Origin: Taeniopygia guttata
Taxonomy: Eukaryota > Chordata > Aves > Passeriformes > Estrildidae
DNA: 64,000 nt
NCBI RefSeq assembly: GCF_048771995.1
Contig: NC_133050.1
Location: 2,430,501-2,494,500, forward strand
Direction: 5' to 3'
Below, piece by piece: positions 35,059 to 46,287 of the stretch (position 1 is its first letter; each line of letters begins with the position of its first letter). The notes under the pieces are model-generated. The model saw only the letters and a list, made by a program, of their open reading frames with translations. It was not told the origin of the DNA and did no database searches. A program made the translations under genes and the position numbers.

Positions 35059-38000
35059 TCAAAAACGCCGGCCCCACACCCAATGGTGGCGCGAGATCTC
35101 CTCCAGCTGCGGCCTGTCCGCAGGGTGCTTGGCCAAACACCATCGGATCAGGTGCTGGAGCTCTGGGGAGAGAAGCCAGAAAGCGCCGGTCACCGCCAGA
35201 AGTCTCCTGCCCAGCTGCCCCCGTCACCCGCGGGGCCCGGGCCGTGCCGCGAGCGCTCTGGGCCGTGCCGGGCTCCCGACCGGCTCGGCCCCGCGCGGGA
35301 GAGCGGCACGGCGGGACGCGGCCGCCTCCTCCGGCCGCCCGTGCCGCGCTGACCCCGTCGGCACGGGCCCCTCCTGCGGCCGGCCCGTGAGGGCAGATCC
35401 ACGTCCCGCGGAGCTGCGTGAGGGCCGCGCCGGGCGTGCGCCGCCACTGCCAAAGCCCGCCGGCTTGAGGCCGGACACCCACCTGGAGAGAGCTGCCGCC
35501 GGAAGAAGAGCTTCCCCAGCACGATGGCTTGGTCGTCCTGAAAGGGGAGGCTGCCGCAGACCATGACGTACAGCAGCACGCCCAGGGACCAGGTGGTCGC
35601 CGCGTGGCCGTGGTAGCAACCCAGCCAGGTCCACTCGGGCGGGCTGTACACGCGCGTTCCTAGGGGAGACAGGCGGCGCTGGCCGGGCGCAGGCTGCTGC
35701 CTTCCAGAGCCTGGCACCAGCCTCCTGACCGAGGCAGGGGCTGCGCCCGCGGCCACAGCTTTCCCCCCGAGGCCACCCCGCGTCCCCCAGCCAGCTGGCC
35801 AAAGGCAGGAAACCATTCCGCAAGGCCAAGAAGGCCAGCAGAGCAGCCCAGGCCCTTGTGGGCCCGCTGAACCCAGGGGCCGGGAGCCGCTTTGGCTGGC
35901 CCCCCTGTCGGCAGGGCCGGCAGCCGGCTCCTGGGGCACAGCATCCGCCCCGTGCCAAAGGGCAGTCGGCTGAAGGCCGCGGCCCGGGAGGGAACGGGGC
36001 CGTGCAGCGCCTGGCACCGGGAGCAGGGCCCAGGCCATGGGCTCACCGGCAAAGTCCGTGAAGGCCCGCTCCTGGAGGAAGGTGCCGCAACCGAAGTCGA
36101 TCAGCTTCAGGTGGCCGCTCTCCGGGTCAACGAGGAGGTTCTCCGGCTTGATGTCCCGGTGCAGGACGCCGCAGGCGGTGCAGTGCCGCACGGCCTCCAG
36201 CACCTGGCAGAAAAGCCAGCGCGCCTGCTCCTCGCACAGGAACCCCTGGTCCTGCTCCTGCAGGAACTGCAGGAGATCCCGTGATGCCCCCGGACGCTCC
36301 AGCACCAGGATGAAGCTATCCAGCAGCTCAAACCAGTCGAGCAGCTGGATGATGTTCTGGCAGCCAGAGCCCACCTTCTCCATCAGCACCACCTCCAAGG
36401 GCACACGGGTGCCGTCGGGCTGTGAGGAGGAGAAAATCAGTGCCTGCGGCAGGTGCTGCTGCTGCTGCTGCTGCAGGCCTGGGGCTGCGCTGCGCCCTGC
36501 CCGGGATGCCCCAGTGCCCCCTGCCGCAGCCTCCCAGGCGCTTGCGCTTGCTCCCGCCCGGGGGATGCTCGGGGCTGCCCCTGCCCGGCCCCGGCACCGC
36601 TGTTCGGCGTGCCCAGGCCCGCGGGGCTGCGGCTCCGCACGCTGAGCCCGCCCCGGGATTCTCCCTGCCCGCCACGCCCCGCTCTGTCCCGCTGGCCCCG
36701 CTCGCTCACAGGCTCGTCCCACTGCAGGACGCTCTCCCGGGCCACGCGTTTGAGGGCCACCTGCGAGCCATGGGGAGAGGAGGGCTGAGCTCCAGCCCTG
36801 CCCCTCCCCGCCGCTGCCCCTCCGCCCACGCCCGGCCGTCGCGGCCACTCACCGGGCTGCCGTCCGAGAGGCGGATGCCCGAGAAGACGGTGCTGAAGCC
36901 GCCGCTGCCCAGCTGCGGGCCCAGCAGGTACCGCTCCTGCCGCTGCCTCCTTTGCCCTGCGGCCAAGAGCGAGCCATCAGCCTTGCGCCCAGGACCCGCC
37001 CCTCCCGCAAGTGCCGCGAGTGGAGCGGGCCGGGCCCCCGCGGCCGCCGCGCTCTCACCCGCTTCCTGCTGCGCGCCGGGCAGCGGCCACCGCCCTGCAG
37101 CCGCCGGGCTGGCGAGCGGCAGAGCCGGGCCGGGGCAGCGCGCACAGGCGGCTGCGGCAGCCCCGGGGCAGCGGGGCAGGGCGGCACCGGCGCTGTCCCC
37201 GGCGTCGTGGGCTGGGCTCTGCTCCTGCCGACGGCCGGGGCTGCAGCCCGAGGCTTGGCACGGGGGAGACCCAGGAGCGGCTGCAAAGCAGACAGGGCGT
37301 TTTCAAGCCGGGCCATCGAAGGCACTGGAAACAGCCAGCGACTGGGCTGCTCTCAGGGACCCTGGCCTGGCCTGGCTGCGCCCCTCCAGAGCCCCGGCGG
37401 AGCCTCAGGCAGCTCCTCAGAAGATCTCACCTGCTACTAGAAAGCCCTTCGCGGCACTCGAGGGCTGTCTCGGGGCAGCTTCCTGCAGATGGAGGAACCT
37501 CTGAAGGCTCGTCTCCACCACCAGGCTCAGGCTGTTGCCAGCTGGCAGAACCGGCACAGCGTCCTGGCTGTCCTGGCCGCTGTGGGATGACCACAGCTGA
37601 CTCCAGGACACTTGCTGCCCCACCAGCTGCTCCTGAGCAGGCTCCCCTGCATCGGGCTGGGCTCCCATTTGGACTTGTGGGCTTTCCCCTGCCATGTCAA
37701 GGGTCAGGATTGCGCCCATGTTGTTGAAGTCCGTGAGTCCAAGGGAGCTGGGAGACCTGTCCACGGGCTCTGCTCCTTCCGCAGGCTGACAGGTCTCACT
37801 GAGCCTCTGCGAGGGATGGAGGCTGTCAGAGATAGCAGAGGCTGCTGGCAGGGTGCAGGGTCTCTGCCAGCCTGAGGTTCCTGCATGGATGGTGGTGGCT
37901 CCCCCCTGCTGTGCCATCCTTGCAGGCCTTGAGGCTCTCCCAGGGATGGAGAATCTCGCTGGGAGCAGCCTCTGGAAGGGATGGAGGCTTGTGGAGGAGC

Positions 38001-38439
38001 TGGCCGAGGCACAGCAGGGCAGGTGGCCTCGCTCCAGCAGCTCCTTCAGCTCTTTCCACAAGGCCTGCCACATCCCAGAGTAGAGGGGCGCACGTGTCCC
38101 GTTGCCGTCCCAGAGCTGCAGCATCAGTTCCTGCAGCTCCCGGGCCACTGCCAGGCAGGGGCCGCAGCCGCAGGGGCTGCCCAGGGGGCTGGCGGGAGCA
38201 CGTGGCTGCTCGCCAGGAGCAGCCCGAGGCCTGGGGAACCTGGGAGCCGCAGGGGCTCCTCGCTTCCTCCGTGAGCCTCTGGGCCAGACCCTGGGGCGCT
38301 TGCTCCTCTTCGCTGTCCGTGTGCTCCGGCTCCGTGGTTGCCGGTGGCCAAAGGCCCACCAGACAGCCACGGCGGCCAGCAGCAGGACAAGCGCAGTCAC
38401 CAGGACGTCACCGTCACCCATGGCTCCAGCACGTCCCAT
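35059..38439 (-). CDS. Membrane-anchored PIM-type Ser/Thr kinase
   Basis: Seven exons: 37431-38439, 37059-37280, 36853-36956, 36710-36760, 36047-36419, 35483-35659, 35059-35162. All introns are GT/AG and phases join exactly (2,040 nt, 679 residues plus stop). Residues 12-30 form one hydrophobic segment ([19 protein letters not shown]) after an acidic N-terminus and before a strongly basic stretch, predicting N-out/C-in anchoring with a cytosolic kinase. Residues ~60-410 are a low-complexity linker. The kinase domain spans ~420-679: glycine loop LGSGGFSTV (426-434), VALK with Lys449, PIM hinge ERP (503-505), HRDIKPEN (549-556), DFG (570-572), [32 protein letters not shown]. Catalytic residues are intact and the PIM hinge proline is present. 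PIM kinases themselves are soluble and constitutively active. A second ATG (codon 7) is an alternative start. The fusion is inferred from phase, not from a transcript; two separate genes remain possible. Confidence 0.78.
36453..36474. repeat. (CTG/CAG) trinucleotide run
   Basis: Seven CTG units on the plus strand inside the kinase intron just upstream of the main catalytic exon (starts 36,419). Confidence 0.9.
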
Positions 38440-38489
38440 CGCGACTGCACTGGCAGCTGCCGGCGCTGGCCTGTCTCACCCAGCGACAG

Positions 38490-38610
38490 CGCGGTGATGT
38501 CACAGTGGTGTCACAGTGCTGCGGCCAGCACAGCCCTGGGACATCACAGCCCTGCCTGACGCCAGCGCTCTGCCCTTTGTGCCATCACAGCCCTGCCTCA
38601 GCCCCGCCCT
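38490..38610 (-). promoter_or_regulatory. CRE-like motif cluster upstream of the kinase gene
   Basis: Within 50-170 bases upstream of the kinase start there are GTGATGTCACAG, GTGTCACAG, GACATCACAG and CCATCACAG. TGATGTCA and its complement TGACATCA are near-consensus CRE/ATF half-palindromes, and the cluster resembles the tandem arrays at 2,738 and 9,370. A regulatory role is inferred from position only. Confidence 0.4.
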
Positions 38611-38639
38611 CCGCAGTGCCCCAGGAGGGGTAAGGGGGC

Positions 38640-39780
38640 TCCCTATGGGCACTTGCCAGCTCTCTGGAGCAGAGTGGGTGGAAGATTCTTCTGTAAGAAG
38701 GACACAGGGATGAGGAGGGGAATGCTGATGGTCTCACCTCTTTGCTGGCACAGCATGGGACATGGATTGTCCAATGTGACACTGCAAGTCCTTGAGGAGG
38801 GCAAGCCCTGCTCAGTAACATCCAAGCCATCTGTGTGCTGTCTACCACATTCCCGTCCTGAATCCAAACCCAGCTCTTTGCTGCTCCCTGGGAAGGAAAT
38901 GGATCCTATCCCATTGAAAACCAGTACATCAGCCCATTCTTCAGCCAGCACACCCTGTCTCTCTTTGTCTCACACCTGGACACCTGCTCCAGGTGTATTC
39001 TGCGAGGGACAGGATCAAAACTGCACTTAAAATCCTGAAATAGAACCTGCATTGCCTTCCCATCATCCATGAGACATGTGACCTTCTGTTAGGGAACCAG
39101 TGAGTGGCAGCCAGGGTGCGCTTGAGTTTCGGGAATGCCGCCTCTCCTCGTCTCCTCATTTCCCAGGCAGACCCTGCCACGAGGGCGTGGCCGAAGCGGC
39201 CCGAGGATCCGGGCATTCTTAGGAGAATGGTGAGTAGCAGACTTGTGGGTTTGTGGCTGCTGTGCAGCTAAGATCATGCAGTGATGTTTGGTGTTCTTGA
39301 TTGTAGCTGGGCAAGGGCCACAGGTCGGTGCCTGCAGGAAATTGCCAGCAGGGGAGGCAGCCTTCCTTCGTACCTGATGTGGATTCCCTTCCCCGGACAT
39401 CCTAGAGATTTTTTTAGGATTGGTGACTGATAAACACAATGTGTTTTGATGGATGGTTTTAGTTAGTGGTGCTTGTTTTGTTTTGGTTGTGGAACTATTT
39501 ATCTTGGGTTTTTTTTGTAAGTATTTTAAATAAGGTTTGACACAGTGACTAGGACTGTCATGTAGTTTATTTTTTGTGAAAACATAAGTATACCTTTAGG
39601 TTATGAAATTGACAGGACTACTTTATTGACTACTTACCAAGTCTTTTTTAGGAGTAAATTTTTGTAAGTCTGATTTTGAAATCAAAGAAAAATGAGAAGA
39701 CGAAGGAGGTAGAGAAGTTATCTCCTTCTAGGATAGAAAGGGTTTAACATAGAAACTGCTTTGTCTAATGTTGCGTGGGG
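38640..39780. other. Unassigned intergenic stretch
   Basis: No gene recognised. Minus-strand frames at 38,643-38,951 and 38,941-39,216 look like the decayed body of an old repeat rather than exons. 39,420-39,780 is AT-rich. Confidence 0.35.
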
Positions 39781-39875
39781 CATTTCCGTGCGACAGCCGG
39801 GCCGCCTGCGGGGCTCGGCAGCAGGAGAGCCCCGAGCCGTGCGCGCTGAAGGTGAGGCGGCGCCGCCCGCGGGGA

Positions 39876-40075
39876 GCCGAGCCGAGCTGAGCCGAGCGGA
39901 GCGAGCGGCTCCGAGTTCAGCCGAGCCGAGCTGAGCCGAGCGGAGCGAGCGGCTCCGAGTTCAGCCGAGCCGAGCTGAGCCGAGCCGAGCGAGCGGCTCC
40001 GAGTTCAGCCGAGCCGAGCCGAGCCGAGCTGAGCCGAGCGGAGCGAGCGGCTCCCAGTTCAGCCGAGCCGAGCCG
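39876..40075. repeat. 44-bp GC-rich tandem repeat
   Basis: Four units ending CGGCTCCGAGTTCAGCCGAG (periods about 44, 44 and 53), each filled with GAGCCGAGCT/GAGCCGAGCG pentamer-like repeats. Lies in the left part of the GC-rich island. Confidence 0.85.
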
Positions 40076-40228
40076 AAGAGGCGAATCCAGCCGATAATAG
40101 TCGAGTTTAGTCGAGTGTAGCCGAGGAGCCGAGTCTAACCGAGCCGGGCCCCGCCGAGCGCAGCATCCCGGGCAGGGCGGGGCGCCGGGGCGGGCTCGGG
40201 GTGGAGCCGGGGCTCTGTGAGGCTCCCC

Positions 40229-40622
40229 CTCCTGTCCCTCTCTCTGCCCCTCTTTCCTCCTCCCCGTATTCCTCTTCTTTCTCTCTTTCCCGCATTTCCC
40301 ACTCTCCCCAAAGCAGCTCCGTTCCCTCCCTTTCCCGCTACCCTTCCTTCCTCTTCCCCGTATTCCTGTTCTTTGACCCCCAGACCGTCCCCTCCTCTCC
40401 CTCCCAAACCCGACCTCCCACTGCCCTCACTCCGTCCTGTCCCTGCCCCGCTACTCCGTTCTATTCCCCCTCTCCCCCTCCTCTGTCCACCGTCCCTCTT
40501 CCTTCCCTGCCGGCCTTTTCCTTCCCTTCCCGCTTTCCTCCACAGCCCGACCTCCCTCCCACCCTTCCGCATGCCCCGCTCTCCCTCCTCTCTTCCTGCC
40601 GCCCCTTCCCTTCTTTCCCCCG
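40229..40622. repeat. Polypyrimidine/polypurine tract
   Basis: About 390 bases almost wholly C and T on the plus strand (CCTCTCTCTGCCCCTCTTTC and similar), with imperfect mirror character. It gives a Glu/Arg/Gly-rich translation on the minus strand and Pro/Ser on the plus, neither gene-like. Confidence 0.85.
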
Positions 40623-42384
40623 CAGCCGCGGGGCTCGGGGCGCGGAGAATAAAGCCCCGAGGGCCGGAGCCCGGCGCCCCCCGGCCCTTGCGGGAGTCCC
40701 CGCCCGGGGCCGGAGCTCTCGGCGGATCCCCCCGCGCCGCTCGGACACCGCCCGGCGCTGCCGGACCTGCGGCTCCGCCACCGTCGCGCTGAGAGCGGCC
40801 CCGCTCTGCGCCGTGCCGGCCGTGCCGCGTCCCCGCCGCCTCTGCCGCTCCCAATTTCTGCCCCTGGCCTGCGACAGCGAGGCGGGGCGGGGGCTTCACG
40901 CCTTCTGGGGGCTGCCCCCCCTTTCTTGTTGCGGCAGAGGCCCTTTCGGGGGGGATGGAGGTGTGGAAAGGGCTGTGAGGGAGTGCTGGGCTGCTGTCCA
41001 GGGCAGTTGGACTCGTTCTGTGCATTCTTTGGGGGTCAGGAAAAGGGGGTGAAGACTCGGGGCTCTGCTGTCATTTGGGGCACCCCAGGGTCCCTAGGAG
41101 AGGGAGGCACACTGCGGTGGGGGAGTGGGTGGGTGGCGAATGAGGGGTGGGGGTCACGCTGGGTGCCGTCCCGCAGAGGGACCTAAAGCTGCCCCAAAAT
41201 TCCCAGAGAGGGGTGTGTGTAGAATACTAAAACCTGGCAAGTGTTTCGTTTTTATAGGTATTGGTAAAGAATAGGTATCTATGGCTAAATTCATTTGGAA
41301 AGAAGCCCTCTCTCTATCCATTCATTTGTATCCAGGAATGTAGGAAACTCAGACTGGGGATGGGCAGTAGTTTTGAAAATCATGCCCTAAGGTTTTTATC
41401 TCGTGCTGAACCAAGCAAGTGCCCTGAAACCATCGGAGCAGCTGCAGGGGCTGAAGGGAACAGGAAGGGCTCTCCGGCACCTTTTGCCTCCGTTCTCTGC
41501 CATTCTCCGTCGCAGTCCCGGAAGAGGCGTCTGTCATGCAGCCTGCCAAAATGAACACCTGTAAAATCCTAGCTCTGCCTTTTGTTTAAGGTGTTTTTAC
41601 TTCATATTTATGTCATCACAGAAAGCAAGGAAAGAAGAAATGGGACTGGTTCCCACTATTGCTCCGTGCAGGCACTTTTAAAGGCTGCTGTACTTATGTT
41701 CTCTTTTTCCACTCCAAGCTTGACTTTCCCCCTCCTTTTTCGAGGTCTGCCGCTTTGGGTGTCCCAAGGAGGGCAGGGTTCCTCAGCAGGGGTCTTAGGA
41801 GTTGGCGCTGATTCTGCTTTTTCCGAAGGTGTATCGAAGTGTGCTACCAAAATGACTATTTTCTCCACGGGAAAGCTTTCTCTCAATGACAATCAATGCA
41901 TGTATGTGTTTTAACCGTGTAACCAGATGGATTAAGAAAAACCAACACCCGTAGTAGATTTCTGCTTGATCTGTGTCTGTAAGAAGTGGGCTGTGTGCTG
42001 GAGAGGGAGAGACGCTGTTGGAGAGTGGCAACAGCACCAGGTGAGAGGTGGGATTTAAATCTTCCAACAACAGAAGCACTGGATGTGCAAGAGCTCAGTT
42101 TTCCACCCCTCACACAAGTCTCTTCTTTAAGATGTACTATTTTAAGCAGCCTCAGCCAGATATATTAAAATACTGCTCCAAACAACAACAGAATGAAAAT
42201 GTTCCACCAAATGGGGAAAAATAAGAAAAGTCTGTCCGAAGTTCTGGTGTTGATTTTGCAAAGTCAGATGCAAACAAGGTTTGCCATCTTTCTTTCCTAG
42301 AAAAATGTAGATATTTGATAGAAATTGATCTCTGAGGCTGCTAAGTTGGGGCGAGGAGCAAAACAGGCTCCAGAGAATCTGTGG

Positions 42385-42465
42385 CTGTGTCACCCTTGGA
42401 AGTGTTCGAGGCCAGGTTGGATGGGGCTTGGAGCAACCTGGTCTAGGGGAAGGTGTCCTGAGTAT
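42385..42465 (+). mobile_element. Short CR1 3' fragment
   Basis: CTTGGAAGTGTTCGAGGCCA then GGGGCTTGGAGCAACCTGG: a ~75-bp piece of the CR1 3' region without its terminal repeat. Confidence 0.75.
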
Positions 42466-45400
42466 GGTGAGTGCAGGAAAAGAAACTTTTGGTTTTCCTG
42501 AGATGCTGCCTTTGCAAGGGGAGGTCACAAATACCTCACGTAGTTTGAAATGCCCTGAGCAGAACCCAACTGTGCTTCCTCACAGGTGATGAGGGATTTT
42601 CACTTGTATTTTATGGGGGATTTTCACAGGGCAGTGCCAGAGCAGCTGAATGTGTTTGACAGGCAAAGAGGGCCAGTGTGGCAGCAGCTTAATTCAATGG
42701 AGCTTTTCCTTCTGTGATCCTCTCTAACCTGAGGCACTCTGGGGCTCTTGAACCCGGCAGCTGGGCAAGTTAATCACTGTAGCAAGTGATAAATTAACCA
42801 GCTCCACTCTCCTTAGCATGGGTGTGATGAGCATTTAGTAAACCAGTGAGCACTTGCGAAGATGGGAGCTTGTTCTTTGCCAAGGAGGAGGGAGAAAATA
42901 TTGCTTGGAGTAAATAAAGCAACCCTGCTTCCCCAGGAGGAGGAAAAGCAGCAATTAAAGATGTGAGTGCTGCAGGGAATAATTTGCACAAGGATATATC
43001 TTGTCTGCTATGTTCCAGGAATGTTCCAAATAAACCATGCCTCTCCTGACCTTTATTTTTCTGAATTTCTACCACGTGATATAAGAGACGCTTAATAAAA
43101 AAACCCAAAACACTCTGTGGTGAGGCATTTCTTCCTTTCTTCAGGCTGCCTCTTTCTTTTGTTCCCTCCAGAGCTCTCCCTACATTTCTGCTGTTGTTTG
43201 GAGCTCGTGCTTACCTCTTTCCTGATGCCCTGGGCTTGCTTTGGCTCTGGGTGTCACGGACACTCTCAATTGTGTTTTTTTTTTTTTTTCCTCCATATAC
43301 CTCTTTTTCTTCAAGTGCTTTTCCTTCATTAACCTGTTGGAGCGATGGATTTTTCTCACCTTTTATTACTTAGTGCTTTTTCTTCATTCTCTAAAACCAA
43401 CTTTTCACTTGCCCTGTGGCTGTTAGATGCCAGAAATGGGAGCATTAATTCTTTCTCTACTGCTTGTCTGAGCTTTCACAGGGAGCTGAGAGCTCGTTGG
43501 GGTTAAACTTGACTCACTTCAGTGCCTTCCTGGATCCTGCCTGTGTACTTGGACACTTTAAGGGAATAAAGTCTCAGTGTGGAGATTACAGTTGTGAAAT
43601 GATGGCTTTTTTGGAGAAGACAAGGATGCTGTTGTCAATCTTTTCAAGGTTGAAATCCTTTCTATTTTATCTTGGCCTTTATCTTTTTTGAGGATAAACT
43701 GAGCACCTTGTTTTGGGGAGAAACAGGCTCAGATCAGCACAAAGGTGGCTGTGGCAGGTACCCAGGTTTGGAGGGAAGGGTGCAGCTCCTTGGGGTGTGT
43801 TTGTGTGGGGCTGTAAGGTTTGTGTTGGGTTCCTGGAGCATTAGGAACACCCCACTGGGAGTTGCACATCAGGAAATGGATGTATAAAGGGCCTGAAGTG
43901 GGACCAGCTTTGGTGAAGGGTTCCATAGGAAAAAGTATTTTTACTGGGATTTTGGACATTTGAAGCTCCTTCTCATAGCCTTTGCCTGATGAACATTCCC
44001 CCATTGCAAAAGTGTGGGGAATCCTGAGCTCACGCAATGAAAATCCCTAATAATGATATTTTTTCCTATTATCCTATTTTTTCCCTATCCCAGCAGGAGT
44101 CAGAGTAAAAGAATATGTGTGAGTTGCCTGCCTTTGACTTTGTGACAGGAAAAATGCTATGGGGAAAGTGGTCAGAGGAGCATCACTGCTCTGCCCTTAA
44201 TTTTCCTGCACAAGTGAGAATGATTTAAGAACCAAGGCACAGCCAAGACCTTTCCTCCTCCTGTACTCATCAAGCAATCACTGCCTCATCACAGCTCAGC
44301 TTCAAACACCTCGTTTGCATCTGGCTGACCTTGGCTCCCCTCCGTGGATGGGAAGATGAAGAGGTGGAAGTGTACAAGATTGGGATTTTATGGGTGAATT
44401 GTGAAATAGTGGCTGGTGCAGGCTGGAAACATTGTCTGCTGTGCCATGGAGGATGAGAGTAAATGGGTTAAAGAGGAGATAAAAAGGGCAAGGCACCTGG
44501 TCAGTTACTGTTGAAGGAAATGTGGGAAAAAACTACATGTAAGAAATATGTCAGAGATGGTCATTAACTGCACTGCAGGGTCAGAACTCTCTTACTGATT
44601 GGCCCTGTAGTGAATATTGGAAATTATTTAAAAAGCTCTTAAGTGACTGAGGACTTTTAGTGGATATTTGGGGGAAGCAAAGGAACACTCTTTCTGGCAG
44701 AACTTTTCTTCTAATTTAAGCATGATCCTCTTTCTGAGATAACAACTCCTTTGAATAAACTGAAATATCTTCTCCATTAGTTCTGGCAGGAGCTGGACAA
44801 AGTTCTCATTCGAGTAAACTTTAATCCAACATATGTCTGTAAAATAATAAATTTAATGGGAACCATCAAACCTATTGTATGAATAAGGATGGTGCTTAGG
44901 GCAAGAAGAAAGAGTAATTAGGAGTGGACAAATAATGAATGATAGTGGGAAAATTATAATTTATCCTGGTTTAGGGGGAATATTTAACTAAGCTAAGATA
45001 AAAATCTACCTTCATTGCAGGCTAAGCTTTGTAACAGAATTCTGCTGAGCAAATTTAGTAGTCCTGGGCTCCAGAGAGACCTTTAGATACAAGTTTACCT
45101 CTGGTCTGAGAAAGCTCAGGGCTTGAGCAGCATTTTATGGCTTTGGTCTTGACCCCTGGGCTATAAATGCTCCTGTAAAAGTAATGCCAAAGTTACAGCT
45201 TCTGCTAATTTCTATGAGTTCCAATGGAGAAAGGTCCACCTGGACTTTGGGGAGAGTTTCTCAGAGCAGAACATTTCAAGCACTATTAAACTGCATTCAA
45301 ACTTCCTTTTATTGGGGCATAAATGTCACACCCCGGTCTATCAGTCTGACAGTTCTTTGAGAATATACAAGCTTTACAAGCTACTTTAAAAATAATTTCA

Positions 45401-45954
45401 CTGACAGGTTTGCAGCTCTGAGAATGTTAATAAACTGAAATGGCATTTCACCCTGCAGTAGCCACTAAGTAATTATGATTGTCTGTAGGCAGACTAATGA
45501 AACCAGCTGTTAACAACCTAATGAGAATTTAAACCAGCTCTCTGCTCCACAGACACATCCCTTTTCTGTCCCTAATTATCCTGCACCCAGTGCTTCCCAG
45601 AGAAGTTTAGTGTTGCTTGATGTTCTGGTAAAAACTTCCTTATTTTGGAGAAGTGGTGCTGCTCTTCTCGGAGGTGGAGTTTCATGTGGGCTGCTGCCAT
45701 GCTGGGGTCACATCACAAAGTCCAGTTCTTGCAGGGGCTGGGGAGCAGGGAGAGCTCTGATAGCACAGCATGGGAAAACTGGCATGGAGGGATTCTGGTT
45801 TAGTGTGTCCCCCAGTGGCAGACAGCATTAGTTATTGATAAGTCTTTAGTTCAAAGATAAGATGTTGCTGTTTTGGCTCTAATTTTTGGCTGCTTTCAAT
45901 ACAGTTTCCCCTGGCAGTTAAGATACTGTTTTTCTCTTGCTATCAATCCTCTGT

Positions 45955-46010
45955 CGCTCAGGATGAACTTTAAAGGTCTCTTTCAACCCAAACTATTCTG
46001 TAATTCTTTG
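45955..46010 (+). mobile_element. CR1 3' end remnant
   Basis: TTTAAAGGTCTCTTTCAACC followed by CAAACTATTCTGTAATTC, the last ~50 bases of a CR1. It overlaps the end of the minus-strand frame described next. Confidence 0.75.
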
Positions 46011-46026
46011 GATACATGATGAATAG

Positions 46027-46287
46027 CAACATGTATTTTACTCTCATTATGCATGATATTACATCCTGTCTGGCCTTTTGGGGTTCTTTCTTCTCCAGGT
46101 CCTCGTGACTACTCTCACTTTCATATGCTCTTACTTTTTTCTGTTGCTCGTCAGTGAGCATTTTCAGTTCTGCCACCCATGTCTTGAGCAAGTTTTCTGT
46201 GACTCGCTGTACCAGACACCAGGTCAGTCCAAAGAAGAGCATTAGGAAGTATCCAGCTGTATTTCCTCTTCTTCCTTCTCTGTACAT
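46027..46287 (-). CDS. Candidate exon, unknown protein with a membrane segment
   Basis: Minus-strand open frame with a hydrophobic stretch (GYFLMLFFGLTWCLVQRV) followed by a charged helical part (TENLLKTWVAELKMLTDEQQ, then KKVRAYESESSHEDLEKKE). Composition looks protein-like and unlike the random frames around it. Its 3' end runs into a CR1 remnant, so a true stop or donor is unclear. It could be one exon of an unrecognised gene or a decayed gene piece. I do not recognise the family. Confidence 0.25.

Larger units (their letters stand above)
39780..40920 (+). promoter_or_regulatory. GC-rich island, candidate promoter
   Basis: CpG-dense from about 39,785 (GTGCGACAGCCGGGCCGCCT) to 40,920, interrupted by a pyrimidine tract. 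A potential plus-strand splice donor (GAAG then GTGAGGCGG) lies near 39,850. The island is flanked by AT-rich DNA on the left. The transcript it would drive is not identifiable; long open frames here on both strands follow from base composition. Confidence 0.5.

Noticed and set aside
35190-36848. 552-codon minus-strand frame covering much of the kinase
   Set aside because: It reads through introns in GC-rich DNA. The spliced model with phase-matched GT/AG borders gives the conserved PIM order [12 protein letters not shown], which the read-through separates.
37055-37325. Separate kinase start in the frames beginning [14 protein letters not shown] or [11 protein letters not shown]
   Set aside because: Both frames are out of phase with the glycine-loop exon; only the frame entered from the 37,431 donor joins correctly.
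40135-41052. Frames of ~280-296 codons over the GC-rich island
   Set aside because: Base composition of the pyrimidine tract and CpG island explains them; Glu/Arg/Gly on one strand and Pro/Ser on the other.
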